DNA from: Lophium mytilinum
Lineage: Eukaryota > Ascomycota > Dothideomycetes > Mytilinidiales > Mytilinidiaceae
Direction: 5' to 3'
Length of the DNA: 64,000 bases
NCBI GenBank assembly: GCA_010093605.1
Contig: MU004183.1
Location: forward strand, 930,001-994,000
The position numbers and the translations under genes are program-made. The stretch's first letter is position 1, and each line of letters begins with the position of its first letter. Shown piece after piece: positions 1 to 12,094 of this stretch. The notes under the pieces were generated by a model, which ran no database searches, was not told where the DNA came from, and was given only the letters and a program-made list of their open reading frames with translations.

Positions 1-1716
1 CTGGGTCCTGTTAAACAAAAATCTCTACTAAAGTCCTTCGTTCGCCGATGGCCGTCCAGGGTTACGAGTTCGACGCCTGGTGTGTCCGTCCACTCGTTAG
101 AAAACAACACCTATCTACAAACCAAAACCAGTTGTTTTTTTGCTTTTTGATACGCCCCCGGAAGCAGAAGGAGTAATATGGAGGCCTGCTCACCACCTTT
201 TTTGCTAGAGCGCGCGGATATGAATGAGGGACTTATCACTGATGCAGGCCTTAGTGTATGATATACTCGGATAACGAGGTCGTGAGAAGATGACGCGCGT
301 ATGGTATAGGCTGAATATCAAAGGTTGGAGCTTTCGACGGTATTTTACCCAGAAATCCGGGTGTGGAGTATCGGTTGCTGAAAGACTTTGTTTGTAAAGG
401 GAGGGGCTGGTGTTTACGTGGCATGGCGCTGTGTCGCACAGTACACTATGAAGCTTTTATCCGATATCTTTTGCTTTATACGATCTACATTGACATTTTA
501 TGGCAGCGTTTGCTGTCTTTTCGCAGGATCACTCACGGCCGAAGTGGTAAAAGCGGACCAAACATCCCGTCCGGTCGCAAGTAAAGAGTGGTCTCCAAGA
601 TGGCAAGCATTTACTTCATGATAACTCGCCGCAGTTCTTAAGTAGCAAGGTCTAAAAGTGGAAGAAGCTCCTAGGGGTCTTTATGGGTCATATGCCGAGT
701 TCATATTTGTGACAATCGAAATAGGCCAACTCGATTGATTGTCGGTCTTTGTCTGTCATATTTTTTAAGTTCCAGGCGCAACTCAAAATCGCCTTTCAAT
801 CTCTCTTGATCCGTGATAGAGCAGAACGAGCGAGAGCAGTCCTCAGGAGAAGGGACCAATCGTTCTCGGATTGAAGCGATTTGAAATGAGCTCTCAACTT
901 CTCTTGGTTGAGTTCTGGGTCGATCATGCGAATGAGTTGCTCAAAAGAGGGCATCTTGCATCAACGGCGCGTAATATTGCAGTTCTGGAGGCCATACCGG
1001 AAATAATGCCTGGAGGTACCAATGGCGACTTGTGTGGCACTTTCTTGTCTTCTTCAAACATGAGAACGATCCGGTGGCAGTAAAAACAACTATGGGCATC
1101 CCATTCGCTGGGCTCCAAGGGTCTAGACATGATAGAGAGGCTCCGTTGAACATGAAGAGGCAGTACGGGTAGCCCGAAGTTCGACCAGGCTTGCGAACTC
1201 TGTTACTTCTGGTTTCATAGTGGCTTACTAGAGGATATGGAATAGTCGTAGGCGATTTACACATGTCTAGAGAGAATGATTCTTAGACGGAGCTTGGAAC
1301 AGGTTTTCGCATGTATTCCTCGACCGCCACTCGATGATCGACGGAGCTAATAAGATTGTAATGTCTCATGGAGAGAACGTACCAGTCTGACTGCTGCGCT
1401 GTGAAAGTGTCGCCAAAGGTGGTGGAAGTATTGGCGTTGATGCTCATAATGATGTTGACGGTTGGCGCTAGGAGCCTAGCACGTACGTAGGTTCCAGGTA
1501 TATAGAGAAGAGCCCCGCGTTGTTAATATTGCCAAGGAGCAAAGTCTGACAGTTAGGTCAATCAACCGATACTTAACACAGAAAGAACCTACCTAGACTT
1601 CGAACTCACCGTCCTAGAACTCTAGCCAACCACTCGCATATCTTCTAACAAAGGCCTGGCAAAAAGGCGAGTACAGATTGGTATTTCTACAGACACAAAA
1701 GCCTACATCTATCTAT
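1..1716. other. Intergenic, no gene seen
   Basis: Only short open frames (the longest about 107 codons) that overlap on both strands and resemble nothing I know. No splice-linked coding stretch, tRNA or inverted repeat is evident. The last 150 bases are probably the 3' UTR of the SAM50 gene. Confidence 0.5.
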
Positions 1717-3394
1717 CTACAAGAACTCTATTCCCACACCGAACGCGACCCCCTTGCGCCCGGCCTCTCCCCTCCGCTGCACCAATGGCAGTGAGAAAGC
1801 AACCTCGAACCTAGCGACGGGATGCGCGTACACAAGGCCCAATCCAGCCGCACAGCTCGGTAGGCCATCCTTCAGCGCCCCGAGCGTGCGCTGCATGCTG
1901 CCTAGAGTAGAGTCGCTGCCGTCCTTGCCCTTGCCTTTCAGCGCAAGCAGTCGTCCACCATTGATGAAGGCCTGCACACGTAGCGGTGTCTCGGCGCCGA
2001 GACGGGGTATGGGGAAGAGCAGGCTGGCGCCACCAGCAGCGAAGACATCACCGCCGACAGCGTCAGGGCCGTCGCGAGGACCTAAACCCCCTATGCGGAA
2101 GCCACGGACATCGGTGGGGCCACCGAGCTGGAAGCGGTCGTTGATGCGGGAGGAGAGAGGAGCGGGGTTTGAACTGCTGCCGAGCGCGAGAGGGTAGAGC
2201 AGGCCACCACGGAGGCCGGCGGTGAAGGTGATACCACTGCCAAGGGGAAGGGCAGCTTGGGTTTCGGCTTGGAGCTTTCCAAACGCGACATCGCCTTTCA
2301 GGGGCCCGAAGCCGGCAAGTTCGGACACGGTTTTCAGGAGATAGCCACGGTTAGGAAGGAGAGGATAGTCGCGCTCGTCTTTCGTCCAGGTGTGGGAGAT
2401 GCTGGACTTGAAAGAGTCGCCGGCGTCGTTGCGGACAGTGGGAGAGGCATTCGAGGCTAGCCCGGTGACCTGGCGCCAGATACCGGAGTACCCGACCTCA
2501 TGCTGATGGCCGCCTGGAGTTAACCACCTGAGCTTGGTATCGCCCCCCTTAACGACCTCTTCGTGGCTGGCCCAGCTTTTTAGTGTCGAGCTCGCAATAC
2601 CGTTCAGTTGGAATCGAAGATCGGGATTGCTGTTGATGGGAGTATCGAAGCCGACAGAGTAGGCAGATCGCGTCCGCGTGCCGAGGGAGGCATGTGCGTT
2701 CAGGGACTCTGCTCCGCCGAACAGATTGCGTAGTTGAGCGTTGACAAAGGCATTGCCCTCAGAATGGCCCACTTCCGTGCCAGTCTTGATGGTATATGCT
2801 CCCCTTTCTTGTGCAGAGATGTAGATAGCAATATCGGTGGGGCTCGTGGAGGGATCCGCGGGATCTGGCTTGTCTAGGTAAATGGAGATTGGGTTTTTGA
2901 AGATGTCTGTTGGTTGTGTCAGTCCAGGCTAGCGGATTGGATCTTGGAGCTGATGTACCAAAACGTTGGAGCTTGTTGGTCGCGTTCGACACATCTGCCA
3001 GAGCTTCGGCTAGTGTGTATGGCCCATCGCGATTGGCGCTTAGTAGCGGGTTGAAGATGCGCTCCAGAAAATCTCGCCGGGTATGTGAAGCGTGCAAGAC
3101 GCGGATCTCTGAGATGGTTGTCGGCCGAGTGGTGTTGTCGTCGATCTACGAAGCTATCAGTATGGAATTCCTACAAGCGTAGGCTAATAAGGAGCATACT
3201 ATTTCGAACAATCTTGACTGGGATTTCTGATACTGCGCGTGAAGCCTGTCATTGAACTCTTGCTCGCGCTTTTGCTCCTCGGCTGGGTCGGGCTTTTGGC
3301 GCAGCCGTTCGAAGACCTGCAGTCCCAACAGTCAGTAGATATTCAATTGAGCGGGAGAAGGGGCACGCACATCGTCTTCTATGGGGGAAGCCAT
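1717..3394 (-). CDS. SAM50: Sorting and assembly machinery subunit SAM50 (Tob55)
   Basis: Outer mitochondrial membrane beta-barrel of the Omp85 family, the core of the SAM complex that inserts beta-barrel proteins such as porin and Tom40. Four exons fit: 3371-3394, 3200-3316, 2959-3145 and 1717-2906, giving 505 residues, the usual fungal length. The N-terminal third starts MASPIEDDVFERLR and carries a POTRA-like segment; the rest is the bacterial-surface-antigen barrel. The conserved loop motif VRGF (within GGPTDVRGFRIGG) lies near residue 376, and the protein ends in an aromatic/hydrophobic strand (VAFGVGIEFL). The first exon encodes only eight residues, so the start rests on the splice model; all three introns have GT-AG ends and consistent phase. 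The gene is divergent from UBC6 across about 336 bp. Confidence 0.93.
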
Positions 3395-3730
3395 TGAGGC
3401 CGGTGGTGTGTCGCAGTGCGGTCGAGCTGTTCCTCCAACGGGCGTCGGGAAGATGGTGCCAAGCACCCACGGTCTGCGACTGTGACGGCACGGATCCACT
3501 CCAGGGTCTTTCGACTGTCTATCTTCTATCTCACTTCTCTCCGCGTCCACTTCAACCTCGCTCCTTAACTTCTCTCCCCTTCTTCTGCCGCCTCTTCTGC
3601 GTGTCTCTGTTCTGCCAACGCAAGCAAGAGCAGTCTAGAATACCTAATCTTCTATTCTCCCTTGTTCTCTTCCGCACCCTCCATCCTACACCCGCATCCC
3701 ACCCTCCAACCTCCCCCGTCGTCTCTCACC
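3395..3730. promoter_or_regulatory. Divergent promoter region SAM50/UBC6
   Basis: 336 bp between two start codons facing away from each other. The half nearer UBC6 is strongly pyrimidine-rich (CT blocks from about 3535 to 3725), as is common in fungal leaders. No specific binding site is identified. Confidence 0.5.
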
Positions 3731-4582
3731 ATGGCTACACCCGGAGCCACCAAGCGCCTGACCAAAGAATACCAAGCCATCTCCAAAAGCCCGCCGCCCT
3801 ACATCATCGCGCACCCCTCGGAGCGCAACATCCTCGAATGGCACTACATCCTGACCGGGCCACCCGAGACGCCCTACGTCGGCGGCCAATACTGGGGCAC
3901 CCTCATCTTCCCGCCCGACTACCCCTTCGCGCCGCCTGCCATCCGCATGCACACGCCCAGCGGCCGCTTCCAGCCCTCGACGCGCCTGTGCCTCAGCATC
4001 TCCGACTTCCACCCCAAGTCCTTCAATCCGGCGTGGGAGGTCTCGACCATCCTGACCGGCCTGCTCAGCTTCATGACCTCGGAGGAGATGACAACGGGCA
4101 GCGTGCGCGCGACAGACCACGAGCGTAAACTCTTCGCGGCCCGCACCCGATGGTGGAACTCGACCGGCGGCGGCACCTCGACGCGCACGATCCCCGGCAT
4201 CACCAGCGTGCAGAGCTCCAACACCCGTGGGAACGGCGGCATCAAGGCGGGTGACGGCGGCGTCAAGTTCAGGAAGGAGTGGCCGGAGCTGGACGAGGAG
4301 AATTGGAGGATCTTGAAGGAGAAACGCATCGATCCAGTGTCGGGCATGACCGCGGCGCCGGAGAGTTCGCATGGCCCTTGCTCGCCCGAGGCGGCGGCGC
4401 TGCGGCGGCGACGACCGGGCGGTTCTGCGACGGGCGTCGGGGCGGTGGTGCAGGGCGGGCAGGTTGCGAGAGATGCGGGACAGAGCTGGCTTGGGAGAAA
4501 CAAGTGGCGGATAGTGTTTGGGGCTTTCTTCAGCTACATCCTGATTGCGCGGATGCTGGGAGAGGGCGTCTCCACCCCTTGA
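3731..4582 (+). CDS. UBC6: Ubiquitin-conjugating enzyme E2, UBC6 type (tail-anchored)
   Basis: ER-membrane E2 that works with Doa10-type ligases in ER-associated degradation. A single exon encodes 283 residues. The UBC fold covers roughly residues 8-150 with the TRLCLSISDFHP active-site region; the catalytic cysteine is residue 87, the same number as in yeast Ubc6. WHYILTGPPETPY and YPFAPPAIRM are family signatures. After a polar linker there is one C-terminal hydrophobic segment (about residues 261-276, IVFGAFFSYILIARML), as expected of a tail-anchored protein facing the cytosol. An upstream in-frame start at 3662 exists, but ATG 3731 has a good context (TCACCATGGCT) and matches the family N-terminus, so I chose it. 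Confidence 0.95.
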   Translation: MATPGATKRLTKEYQAISKSPPPYIIAHPSERNILEWHYILTGPPETPYVGGQYWGTLIFPPDYPFAPPAIRMHTPSGRFQPSTRLCLSISDFHPKSFNPAWEVSTILTGLLSFMTSEEMTTGSVRATDHERKLFAARTRWWNSTGGGTSTRTIPGITSVQSSNTRGNGGIKAGDGGVKFRKEWPELDEENWRILKEKRIDPVSGMTAAPESSHGPCSPEAAALRRRRPGGSATGVGAVVQGGQVARDAGQSWLGRNKWRIVFGAFFSYILIARMLGEGVSTP

Positions 4583-5916
4583 GAGCTAGGGTTCAGGCGA
4601 GGCTTTGTGTACTAAAATAAGAGCGGTGTTCTTGGAGTCTTCAGATTTTGGGATGGGCAAGCAAGGGGTTTGATATCAACGGTTCGGTCTGTGGCATTTC
4701 AAATTCCCCATTAAGATGTATGCTATTGGAGCACACTAGCGTTCTGCGGAACGAAACAATCAATGAATCATTCGTTCACTCGCACACTTTTGCATCAAAG
4801 GTATCACGCCCCTTCCACTCAGCTACATCAGAAGGGCAATAATCTGCCCTTGTCTTCAAACCCTCTCCTCACGTGACCGCCTACAACCACGTCTGTGCCC
4901 AGCTCGAAGAGGAAATATACATTAGAAGAAGGGTCAGGTTTTCCAATTAGATACACTACACATAACCTATTACAGCTTCTGAAAAGAAACCTCGCCTGAA
5001 GCCCCCTGTTCATGGTCACAACCGCAGACGTAGTCAAGCAATAAGCACGTTTAGTCTTTATATATATGCGCGCTGGGAAAGAAGGGTACTAAGTTGGAAA
5101 GTATTTCGTATGTCCCGTCGACTCTTGTGCAACGAGGAGTGCGTTATCTTCTAATAGGTTATAGCATACCGTCTTGGCTTGTGATCAAGTGCTCGCTTGT
5201 TAGATTTACAAAGATTGGGTGGGGCGTTTGGGGATGCATGGTAGCGCTCTGGTGCAACCGTGGAGTCTGTGGTAGGTGGTCTTTACTAGAGTGCTGCAGC
5301 TGAAAAGGGAGTGTTGAAGTGTGTGAGTATACTCTTGTGAAGGCGAGAGGCAAGACTACAGCTTAAGAACAATACAGATGAACGTGTGTGAAGGAATGCA
5401 GGTTTGGGGCTGGTCCCGCTCGTGAGCAACACTGCCTCTCCCCTTTTCGTACAAAATCTGTGCCTGCTTAGCTCACTCTTCGCAGCCAGACCAATAAAGC
5501 CTTTTAATAACATCCTGTGAAAGACGCAGCTACCCGTACCTTGCGACACGCTGCATCTTCCTTATCTCCTTGCGGCCCACCTAGACTCTCGCTTTCGTAC
5601 ATGTCTTGGTGCCAGTACCACCGTTTGTGTCAGGATGCCTCGTGCTTGACCATCTTGTCCTTGACTTGTTCCCCTCAAAGCGACCTCATCCTTTTCAACG
5701 CCTGCTGCCTCTTGAAAAATGCCGCATAGGCACTGCACGCCTATACCAGGCCTCAGATATCGGCATCACCGCCGCACCCCCAATCCCAGCCCTTCCACTC
5801 GCAAGCGTCCCGCCCTCGCATCATCTGCCAGGACTGCGTCCGATAGTCGTGCAAACGCCTGTTCTATGCCACAACATCCGTCATTGAGCTTGTGGTAGCA
5901 ACAAGCCCAGCCGTTC

Positions 5917-6111
5917 TCACCGCGCCATCCCGAACATCCGCTCCCAGAAGATTTCGGCATCGATCAGCCACGGCGCCATCGCGTCTAGGGCTTGCTCTGG
6001 ATTCATCCCGGTAGCTTGGCAGGGCTCGAGCAGGCCGATGGCGAGCACGAAGATGTCGCAGGTAGAGATGATGGTGCGGACGACGTTGCAGCTAACGATG
6101 CCGTGGGGCAT
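5917..6111 (-). other. Possible last exon of an unrecognised or decayed gene
   Basis: This 64-codon frame has protein-like composition and ends at a stop: stretches such as IFVLAIGLLEPCQATG and APWLIDAEIFWERMFG read like a helical domain tail rather than random sequence. A possible splice acceptor (an AG after a pyrimidine-poor stretch) lies just upstream near 6140, and a longer open frame precedes it (6137-6403), but I could not build a convincing multi-exon gene with a start codon. It could be a relic, a poorly conserved regulator, or chance. Confidence 0.2.
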
Positions 6112-8912
6112 CTGGGCGGTGCTGGAGTGGTGAACACTATTTCAGGTGGTAGGTGGGTATCAGATTCTGCTGACAATGCAGGGCTCGGATTGTCGGAGAT
6201 GTGAGTGTAGGGCCTCGTGGCTCCTTAGTGCCTCCTCGTCTCTGTGGCTGTTTGCTACCGCGAGACTGTTGCTGTGATACCGAGTGCGCGATTGCGGAGT
6301 TGTACAGGTGATTCCCAAAGATAGTAAGGTCGTGGGGCGTTGTCGCGAGGAATTGATATTGGAGAGAAGATTGTCTCAACATCAGCGATGGGGATCTGGG
6401 CAAAAGAAGGTCTCGGAGTCAGACGGGAGGCGAAGGGAACGTGTGTACGTCTGTATTATGGTGACCTCAGCTGCTGCGAGGGTCAGCAGAGCAGGTGATT
6501 CCTTGCATGAGATTCGTACTTTGCGGAAGACCACGCCCGATAGGCTAGACTTGGCTCCATAACGTTTGACTTGCGGGCTTTTCAGTGCGTAGAGTTTGTT
6601 GCTGTACTCCTTTTCGATACCTAGGAGGAGGCGTTTAAAGGGTGGTAGGCGGTGCGATTGGTGTTGAATCAGCAGGTAGACCCTGGTCGAAGGTGGATTT
6701 CTGCAAGCGGGTTGGCTCGCTTGAGGGTGAAGAGTAGCGAATCAGCGGGCGAGACCTCCGATAGAGACCTTGCATGGTCGAAGGCGGCGAGATTAGTGCT
6801 GTTTGTTACTTGGGAGGCAAATGCAGTCAAAAGGGATAGGTATTCCGGAGCAACGGATAGGTTTGCTAGACAATGAAAGACTGCGCAGTGCTGAAGTGCC
6901 TTCCGTGTTCAGGAACGGGCACCAGGATCTCGAAAACGCGTCGAAGCTAGGAAGTATTGCCACTCGCTGTGTCTTATTGCTTGTCCAGTCCGGAGCTGTT
7001 TTTTTGCTGCGCTGGATCGTGGCGTAAGCTACTGATATCGATTTTGCCGCACATCCTTCACCTTCAACCGCTTCTTTGGTCCACTAGTATGCTTCGGAAG
7101 ATGCTGCAATCGTAGATCACGCTCTCGTATTCATTAGATTCATGGTTCGTGATCAGCCTAGTTTCTGCGAACATGTCAGTCATCAGTTGGACATTCCCTG
7201 CAGTCACAGCCCTAAGACTTTTCTGAAGGGGGAAACCGAAAGTCCGCGATGGGAGCAGCTCAGCACGAATGATCTGCCTAAGCATGAAGATGGTTTCGAT
7301 ATAGATGGGCTCTAGCTGCGTATCAACGTTAGAAAGGTAGACGGGAGTGCCAGCAGGTCCTAGACTGGGGACATATGCGCTCCATTCGTTTCAGACACAG
7401 AATGCAGAAAACTGCACAAGAGATACTGGCATCTTAGACCAAGTAGGCACTCGAATCAACGATGATATCTCAGTTCAAGGAATCTGATATTGATATCAGG
7501 ATTTCGAGGGGTTTAAGAAAGTGGGATAGTCAAGTGCACTTGTTCTTCTGGTGACTGGTTTCTCGATAACCTTCGGCAATGTCGTTCGCAGACCCAGTTC
7601 ATGCGGTACAGTACCTTAGCAGAAAGCTCATGTTGGAGGAATTCCACATGCTGATAGACGGCCCACTTGCTGCTGTTTGGGGTGCTTCAGCGTACCTGCC
7701 TATGGTTGTGACAAACAGACCTGTCAGTGGATCCAATAGGAGGCCACAGAATAAAGTTTTGCTAGGCTCATCATGGTCACCGAATTCTTCAGGTATGCCA
7801 GTACGGGGGGCCTTGGACTATTACACTGATTCAAAATTAAAGCATGCTGGATAGGGAGTCTTTTGAAACGAACCACGCTTGGTGCTCTTCCCTAGACCCG
7901 AGTGCGTGCTGCTCTTCCTTGCAAGAGTGTGGGAGGCGGGTCATGAGGCAATGCGCGTCAAGGAGGGGCAGGTGAGCATCAAGCACACTGCCACCAATGG
8001 CGATACTGATAGCTGCAGCGACCTTCTAAAGCCAAGCGGGCGCAAAAGCTTACCTAACGCCCTGATAGTCAGTTTGGTGAGAGATGTCGTTGTAGTGCAT
8101 TTCTGTGGTTGCATGTGGCGCTGTGAGCTGTGCACTCGATTCCTTCGACGATCAACGCGGCAAATAGGGTTGCACTGAACGACATTCTCGGGCAGCCCAT
8201 CTACTACACAGCCGTGTGCGAGGAGGAGGTTCCGATGAGGCACAGAGAATTGAAAGTTGAGAGGAAAGAAGAGAAGAGAAAGAGAAGGGCGCTAGAAGAC
8301 ATGGGTGATTGGGGTGGCCCCTGGCAAGCGAGTAGATCATCGCCACCGACCCTGGGACGACACCCGTTGTCAGGAAACAATGCGTGCCAGTTTAGACCCA
8401 TTACAGCCTGAATTGCCCATCGAACCCCTCGATTTCCTGGCTGGACTGTATGCTGCAAAGCACTGCTGGGTCTGGGGCGTCGAGAAAGCATCCCTGATCC
8501 GCCATACCCCCGAGTCGGCACGGAAGGGACCTCCGAGTACGTTGCTGCTGCCCGGCCAAAGTCCATCACTCGACTTCTTCCTGATGAACCAAAGCTCATG
8601 CCCTCAAGCCTACTAGTCTTGGATCACTCGCCTGGGCGTGCAAAGGTCTGGGCAAGCTCAGGCTTAGGGCCCGCCACTGGGAGTGGTGAAGGCCGTGTTC
8701 CACTGCATCCAGTCCTTGTGTCTTGCCAAACGATGTCCAACCTCTCTGCGGCAGCCCGTACTCTGAGCAGAGTAGCACTGCTATACTATGCGAGCGGGCA
8801 GTCACAGGTATGGCTAGAAACATCCTGGAAGGGTGTCTTGCCGCCATTGGAAGCCGATGCGGCCTGTAATATATGACCCTTGTGCTCGGTAGCAGGCCAG
8901 AATGAGTAGATC

Positions 8913-8948
8913 CTGGGGGGAAGCCTGAGTGCTAATGGTATTCTGGGG
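8913..8948 (+). promoter_or_regulatory. Two CreA-like sites upstream of the hexose transporter
   Basis: CTGGGG occurs at 8913-8918 and 8943-8948, fitting the CreA/Mig1 consensus SYGGRG, about 290-320 bp before the transporter start. Paired sites are the usual arrangement for CreA control, and high-affinity glucose carriers are commonly glucose-repressed. The motif is short and expected often by chance, so this is suggestive only. Confidence 0.3.
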
Positions 8949-9102
8949 TCTCTAGCAGCGTCCGTATCCGTCAATGGCTGGCGCCGGCTAGCGGCGCCGT
9001 TGGAGCGGCGACCAAAACGTGGGAGTGAATGTGTCTTGGCAGACGCACCTGCCTCTTGAGCAGGTGGCCACACGCCAGTTCACACGCAGAGCAGCGGCCC
9101 GT

Positions 9103-9111
9103 ACATAAAAA
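9103..9111 (+). promoter_or_regulatory. TATA-like box of the hexose transporter
   Basis: ACATAAAAA lies about 130 bp before the ATG and is followed by a CT-rich leader (about 9117-9200), the common layout of strongly expressed fungal genes. Confidence 0.45.
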
Positions 9112-9235
9112 GCCCCCGCCTCTCCGCACCTCCAGCTTCTTCTCGACACCTTCTCACCTCCACTCACCACCACCTCTTTCTCTCCACCTAAGCACATCTA
9201 CAAGTTCCCACCCAAGCTTGGCTGGCATCTTCAAC

Positions 9236-11082
9236 ATGTGGACCACCTACAACATTTACGCCATTTGCGCGTTTGCTGCCATTGGTAAGTTCCCCCGCTA
9301 CCCCAGCTTCTGCAGCATTTCACTAATAGCCTCATAGGCGGTGGCTTGTTCGGCTTCGATATCTCGTCCATGAGCGGCGTGCTCGGCACGAATGCCTACA
9401 AGAACTACTTCGGCAACCGTAAGACTTCGTCCCCGCGAGCTCCCAATCGTTCATACACTGACAACCTGCAGCTGCTGGCTACCGCCAAGGCGGCATCACT
9501 GCTTCCATGCCCGCGGGCTCCCTCGTCGGTGCCCTGGCCTCTTCGTTCATTGCAGACAAGCTCTCCCGTAGGACTGCGATCCAGATCGCGGCCATCATTT
9601 GGATCATTGGCGCCACCCTTCAGACTGCCTCGAATGGCATCGCCCTCCTCTGCATCGGCCGTGTCGTCGCTGGTCTCTGCGTCGGCATCGCATCTGCCAT
9701 TGTCCCGGTTTACCAAGCCGAGATTGCCCCCAAGGAAATCCGAGGACGTGTGGTGACGTTACAGCAATGGGCTATCACCTGGTATGTACCACTCTGCGCC
9801 AAAGGTCAATGGGCTCTCCGCTAACACAACATAGGGGTATCTTGATCCAGTACTTCATTCAGTACGGCGCTTCCTTTGTCGACGGTGGCCCAAAGGCTCC
9901 CAACCAGGGAACTGCCGCATTTCGAATCCCATGGGGTATCCAAATAGTTCCTGCCTTCATTCTCTTCGTCGGCATGTTCTTCTTGCCCAGGTCTCCCCGC
10001 TGGCTCGCGAGCAAGGATCGTTGGGAGGAGGCGTAAGTGGCAACTGATACTACCCTACGTTGAATTGGCTGACAACGTACAAAGAATACAAGTGCTCGCT
10101 CACCTCCACGGAGGCGGCGACGTGAATAACCCCAAAGTCTTGGCCGAATACCACGAAATCGAGGAAGCCCTTCGCTTCGAGCGCGAGGAAGCAGTCAGCA
10201 GCTATCGGGCTCTTGTTGCGCCTCGCATGTTCAAGCGTGTCATCTTGGGAATGTCCATCCAGATGTGGTCTCAGCTCTGCGGCATGAACATCATGAGTAC
10301 GTTAGCCTCCACATATAGCACGCGCTCACCACTAACCAACTCTAGTGTACTACATCGTCTACATCATGGAGGGTGCTGGCATTGCCAATGAACTGCTCAC
10401 CTCCTCCATCCAGTACATCATCAACGTCGCGCTTACTTTGCCCGCTATCCTGTACCTCGACAAGTTCGGCCGTCGCCCAGCTCTCCTTTGCGGTTCGTTC
10501 GGCATGATGACTTTCCTCTTCATCAGCGGCGCGCTTCAAGCTAGCTACGGCATGCCCAACCCCGACAAGTCCAACAAAGCTATTACTTGGATTGTTCAGG
10601 ATCACCAGAGCGTGTCCAAGGGTATAGTCGCCTGCTCCTACTTGTTCGTCGCCACTTTCGCCACTACTTGGGGCCCAACTTCCTGGACATATCCTTCGGA
10701 GATCTTCCCATCCAAGATCCGTGCCAAGGCCGTCTCACTGGCCACCGCCTCCAATTGGGCCTGGAACTGCGCCCTTGCCTTCGGTGTCCCCCCGCTTCTC
10801 CAGAATATCAACTGGAAGATGTACATGATCTTCGCCACCTTCAATGGTCTTGCCCTCATCCACATGTTTCTGACTGCTCCCGAGACCAAGGGCAAGACCC
10901 TCGAGGAGATGGACGAGGTCTTCGACTCCGGCATCCCGGCATGGCGTGGCGTCAAGAAGGGCTCCAGGCTCGACGAGCTGCAGAGCCGGATTGAGACGGG
11001 CGAGCTCAAGGTTGGGGGCTTCCACGGCCGTGACCAGTCCGGTGCTGCTACCGGGGTCGAGCATCTCGGGAAGGCGGAGTAG
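9236..11082 (+). CDS. MFS hexose transporter, high-affinity glucose type (HGT1/MstA-like)
   Basis: Plasma-membrane sugar/H+ symporter of the sugar-porter family with twelve expected membrane helices. Six exons fit: 9236-9284, 9338-9418, 9472-9781, 9835-10032, 10085-10296 and 10346-11082, giving 528 residues, typical of the family. Signatures in order: GGGLFGFDISSMSGV in helix 1, DKLSRR in loop 2-3, GRVVAGLCVG, LPRSPRWL before the central loop, QLCGMNIMMYYIVY in helix 7, KFGRRP in loop 8-9, and PETKGKTLEEMDEVF after helix 12. The helix-7 variant with MNIMMYY is the form I associate with high-affinity fungal glucose carriers (K. lactis Hgt1, Aspergillus MstA); substrate preference is inferred. 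Reading phase is kept across all five short introns. CreA-like motifs lie upstream. Confidence 0.92.
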
Positions 11083-12094
11083 GTTGACTAACATAGTGAC
11101 TTAGATACGACAAGGTAGAGTTGGGGTTCGTCGTACAGGGCTACACTATACTGGGGTGAAGATGGGGTGCATTGTTGAAAGTTGCGGCCACATGCTTTCG
11201 GAGGTCTTTACGAAGCCTCCCGCTCGGAATCTCATGACTGGACGACCATCGGTCATTAGGTAGGCAAGCGTTTTCTGCGATTGCTCAAATAGTAGGCGCG
11301 AATGGTAATACCCGTATTGCGGTCTAGTCTCAATTGGTCCCATTGCGTTCATGTCAGTGACATCGGTATGCCTTTTATGTCACTTTCTAAGGCGTTTGTG
11401 CACTTGGAATCTGTGTTGATTGCTCAATGCCGTGAAGTAGCGACGAACTGTTCACCAACGCTTGGTATTCCGTAAGATTCCCACCTCGTGGATCAATCAG
11501 CTTTTCACACGCTAGTTCCGCAAGGCCTCCTTGAACAGGGCCACTGAACCACTTTGACATTACAATATACTAACATGTACGAAAGATTTAGCATGCGATT
11601 CGGAGTTGTTCATGATGTGTTCTGGAGGAACACTATGAATTGAACCCGTTGCGAGAGAGAAGCAAACGAAAGCTAATCTGCATCTGAGCTACAGGTCAGT
11701 AGTCTGCGGTATGCGCCCTACAATAATTGCGTCACTCGAATGTTTTAATTATGAGAATCTGTCTTGGATTGATCTGTTCTCTACAAAGTCCAAAGTGTAT
11801 CCATCCTAGCTGCTTTGCTAGCCTCTTCGGACAAGCCAATACATCTAAGAGACCGTACTGGTTTGCGCAATAGGCGTAGTGTTGGCCACACCCCACTCAG
11901 CCTGTCCTCGAAGTATCCAGGCCTGACCCAGAACTCGGAGGATAAGAAAAATCTAGCTGGGTGTGTAGTTCAGGGAGAACAGAAGCCTACCATTCCCATC
12001 CCGTGAAAGAGAAATATAGACGCCGAAACATGCCTGGGGCAAAAGAGGCCCAGAAGAGAATCATACAAACATTAGCACCCGAGTACCCACCGCC
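11083..12094. other. Intergenic between two converging genes
   Basis: About 1 kb between the 3' ends of the transporter (+) and the nucleotidyltransferase (-). It is moderately AT-rich in the middle and has no coding stretch. A weak tRNA-like pattern on the minus strand near 11646-11700 was examined and rejected. Confidence 0.5.

Larger units (their letters stand above)
4583..9235. other. Gene-poor stretch of 4.65 kb
   Basis: No confident gene. Open frames stay below about 131 codons and none gives a recognisable family. One weak candidate exon on the minus strand (5917-6111) is listed separately. The last 300 bases hold the promoter of the hexose transporter. The stretch is several times longer than other intergenic gaps in this window, so lost genes, a long non-coding RNA or a fast-evolving gene with many introns are all possible. 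Confidence 0.5.

Noticed and set aside
3394-4128. 244-codon plus-strand frame overlapping UBC6
   Set aside because: Overlaps the leader and UBC6 in another frame, with P/H/R-rich translation and no motif.
11640-11700. tRNA-like pattern on the minus strand (TAGCTCAGATG ... GGGTTCAATTC)
   Set aside because: A-box and B-box-like strings are present at plausible spacing, but the T-stem and acceptor stem do not pair when checked base by base.
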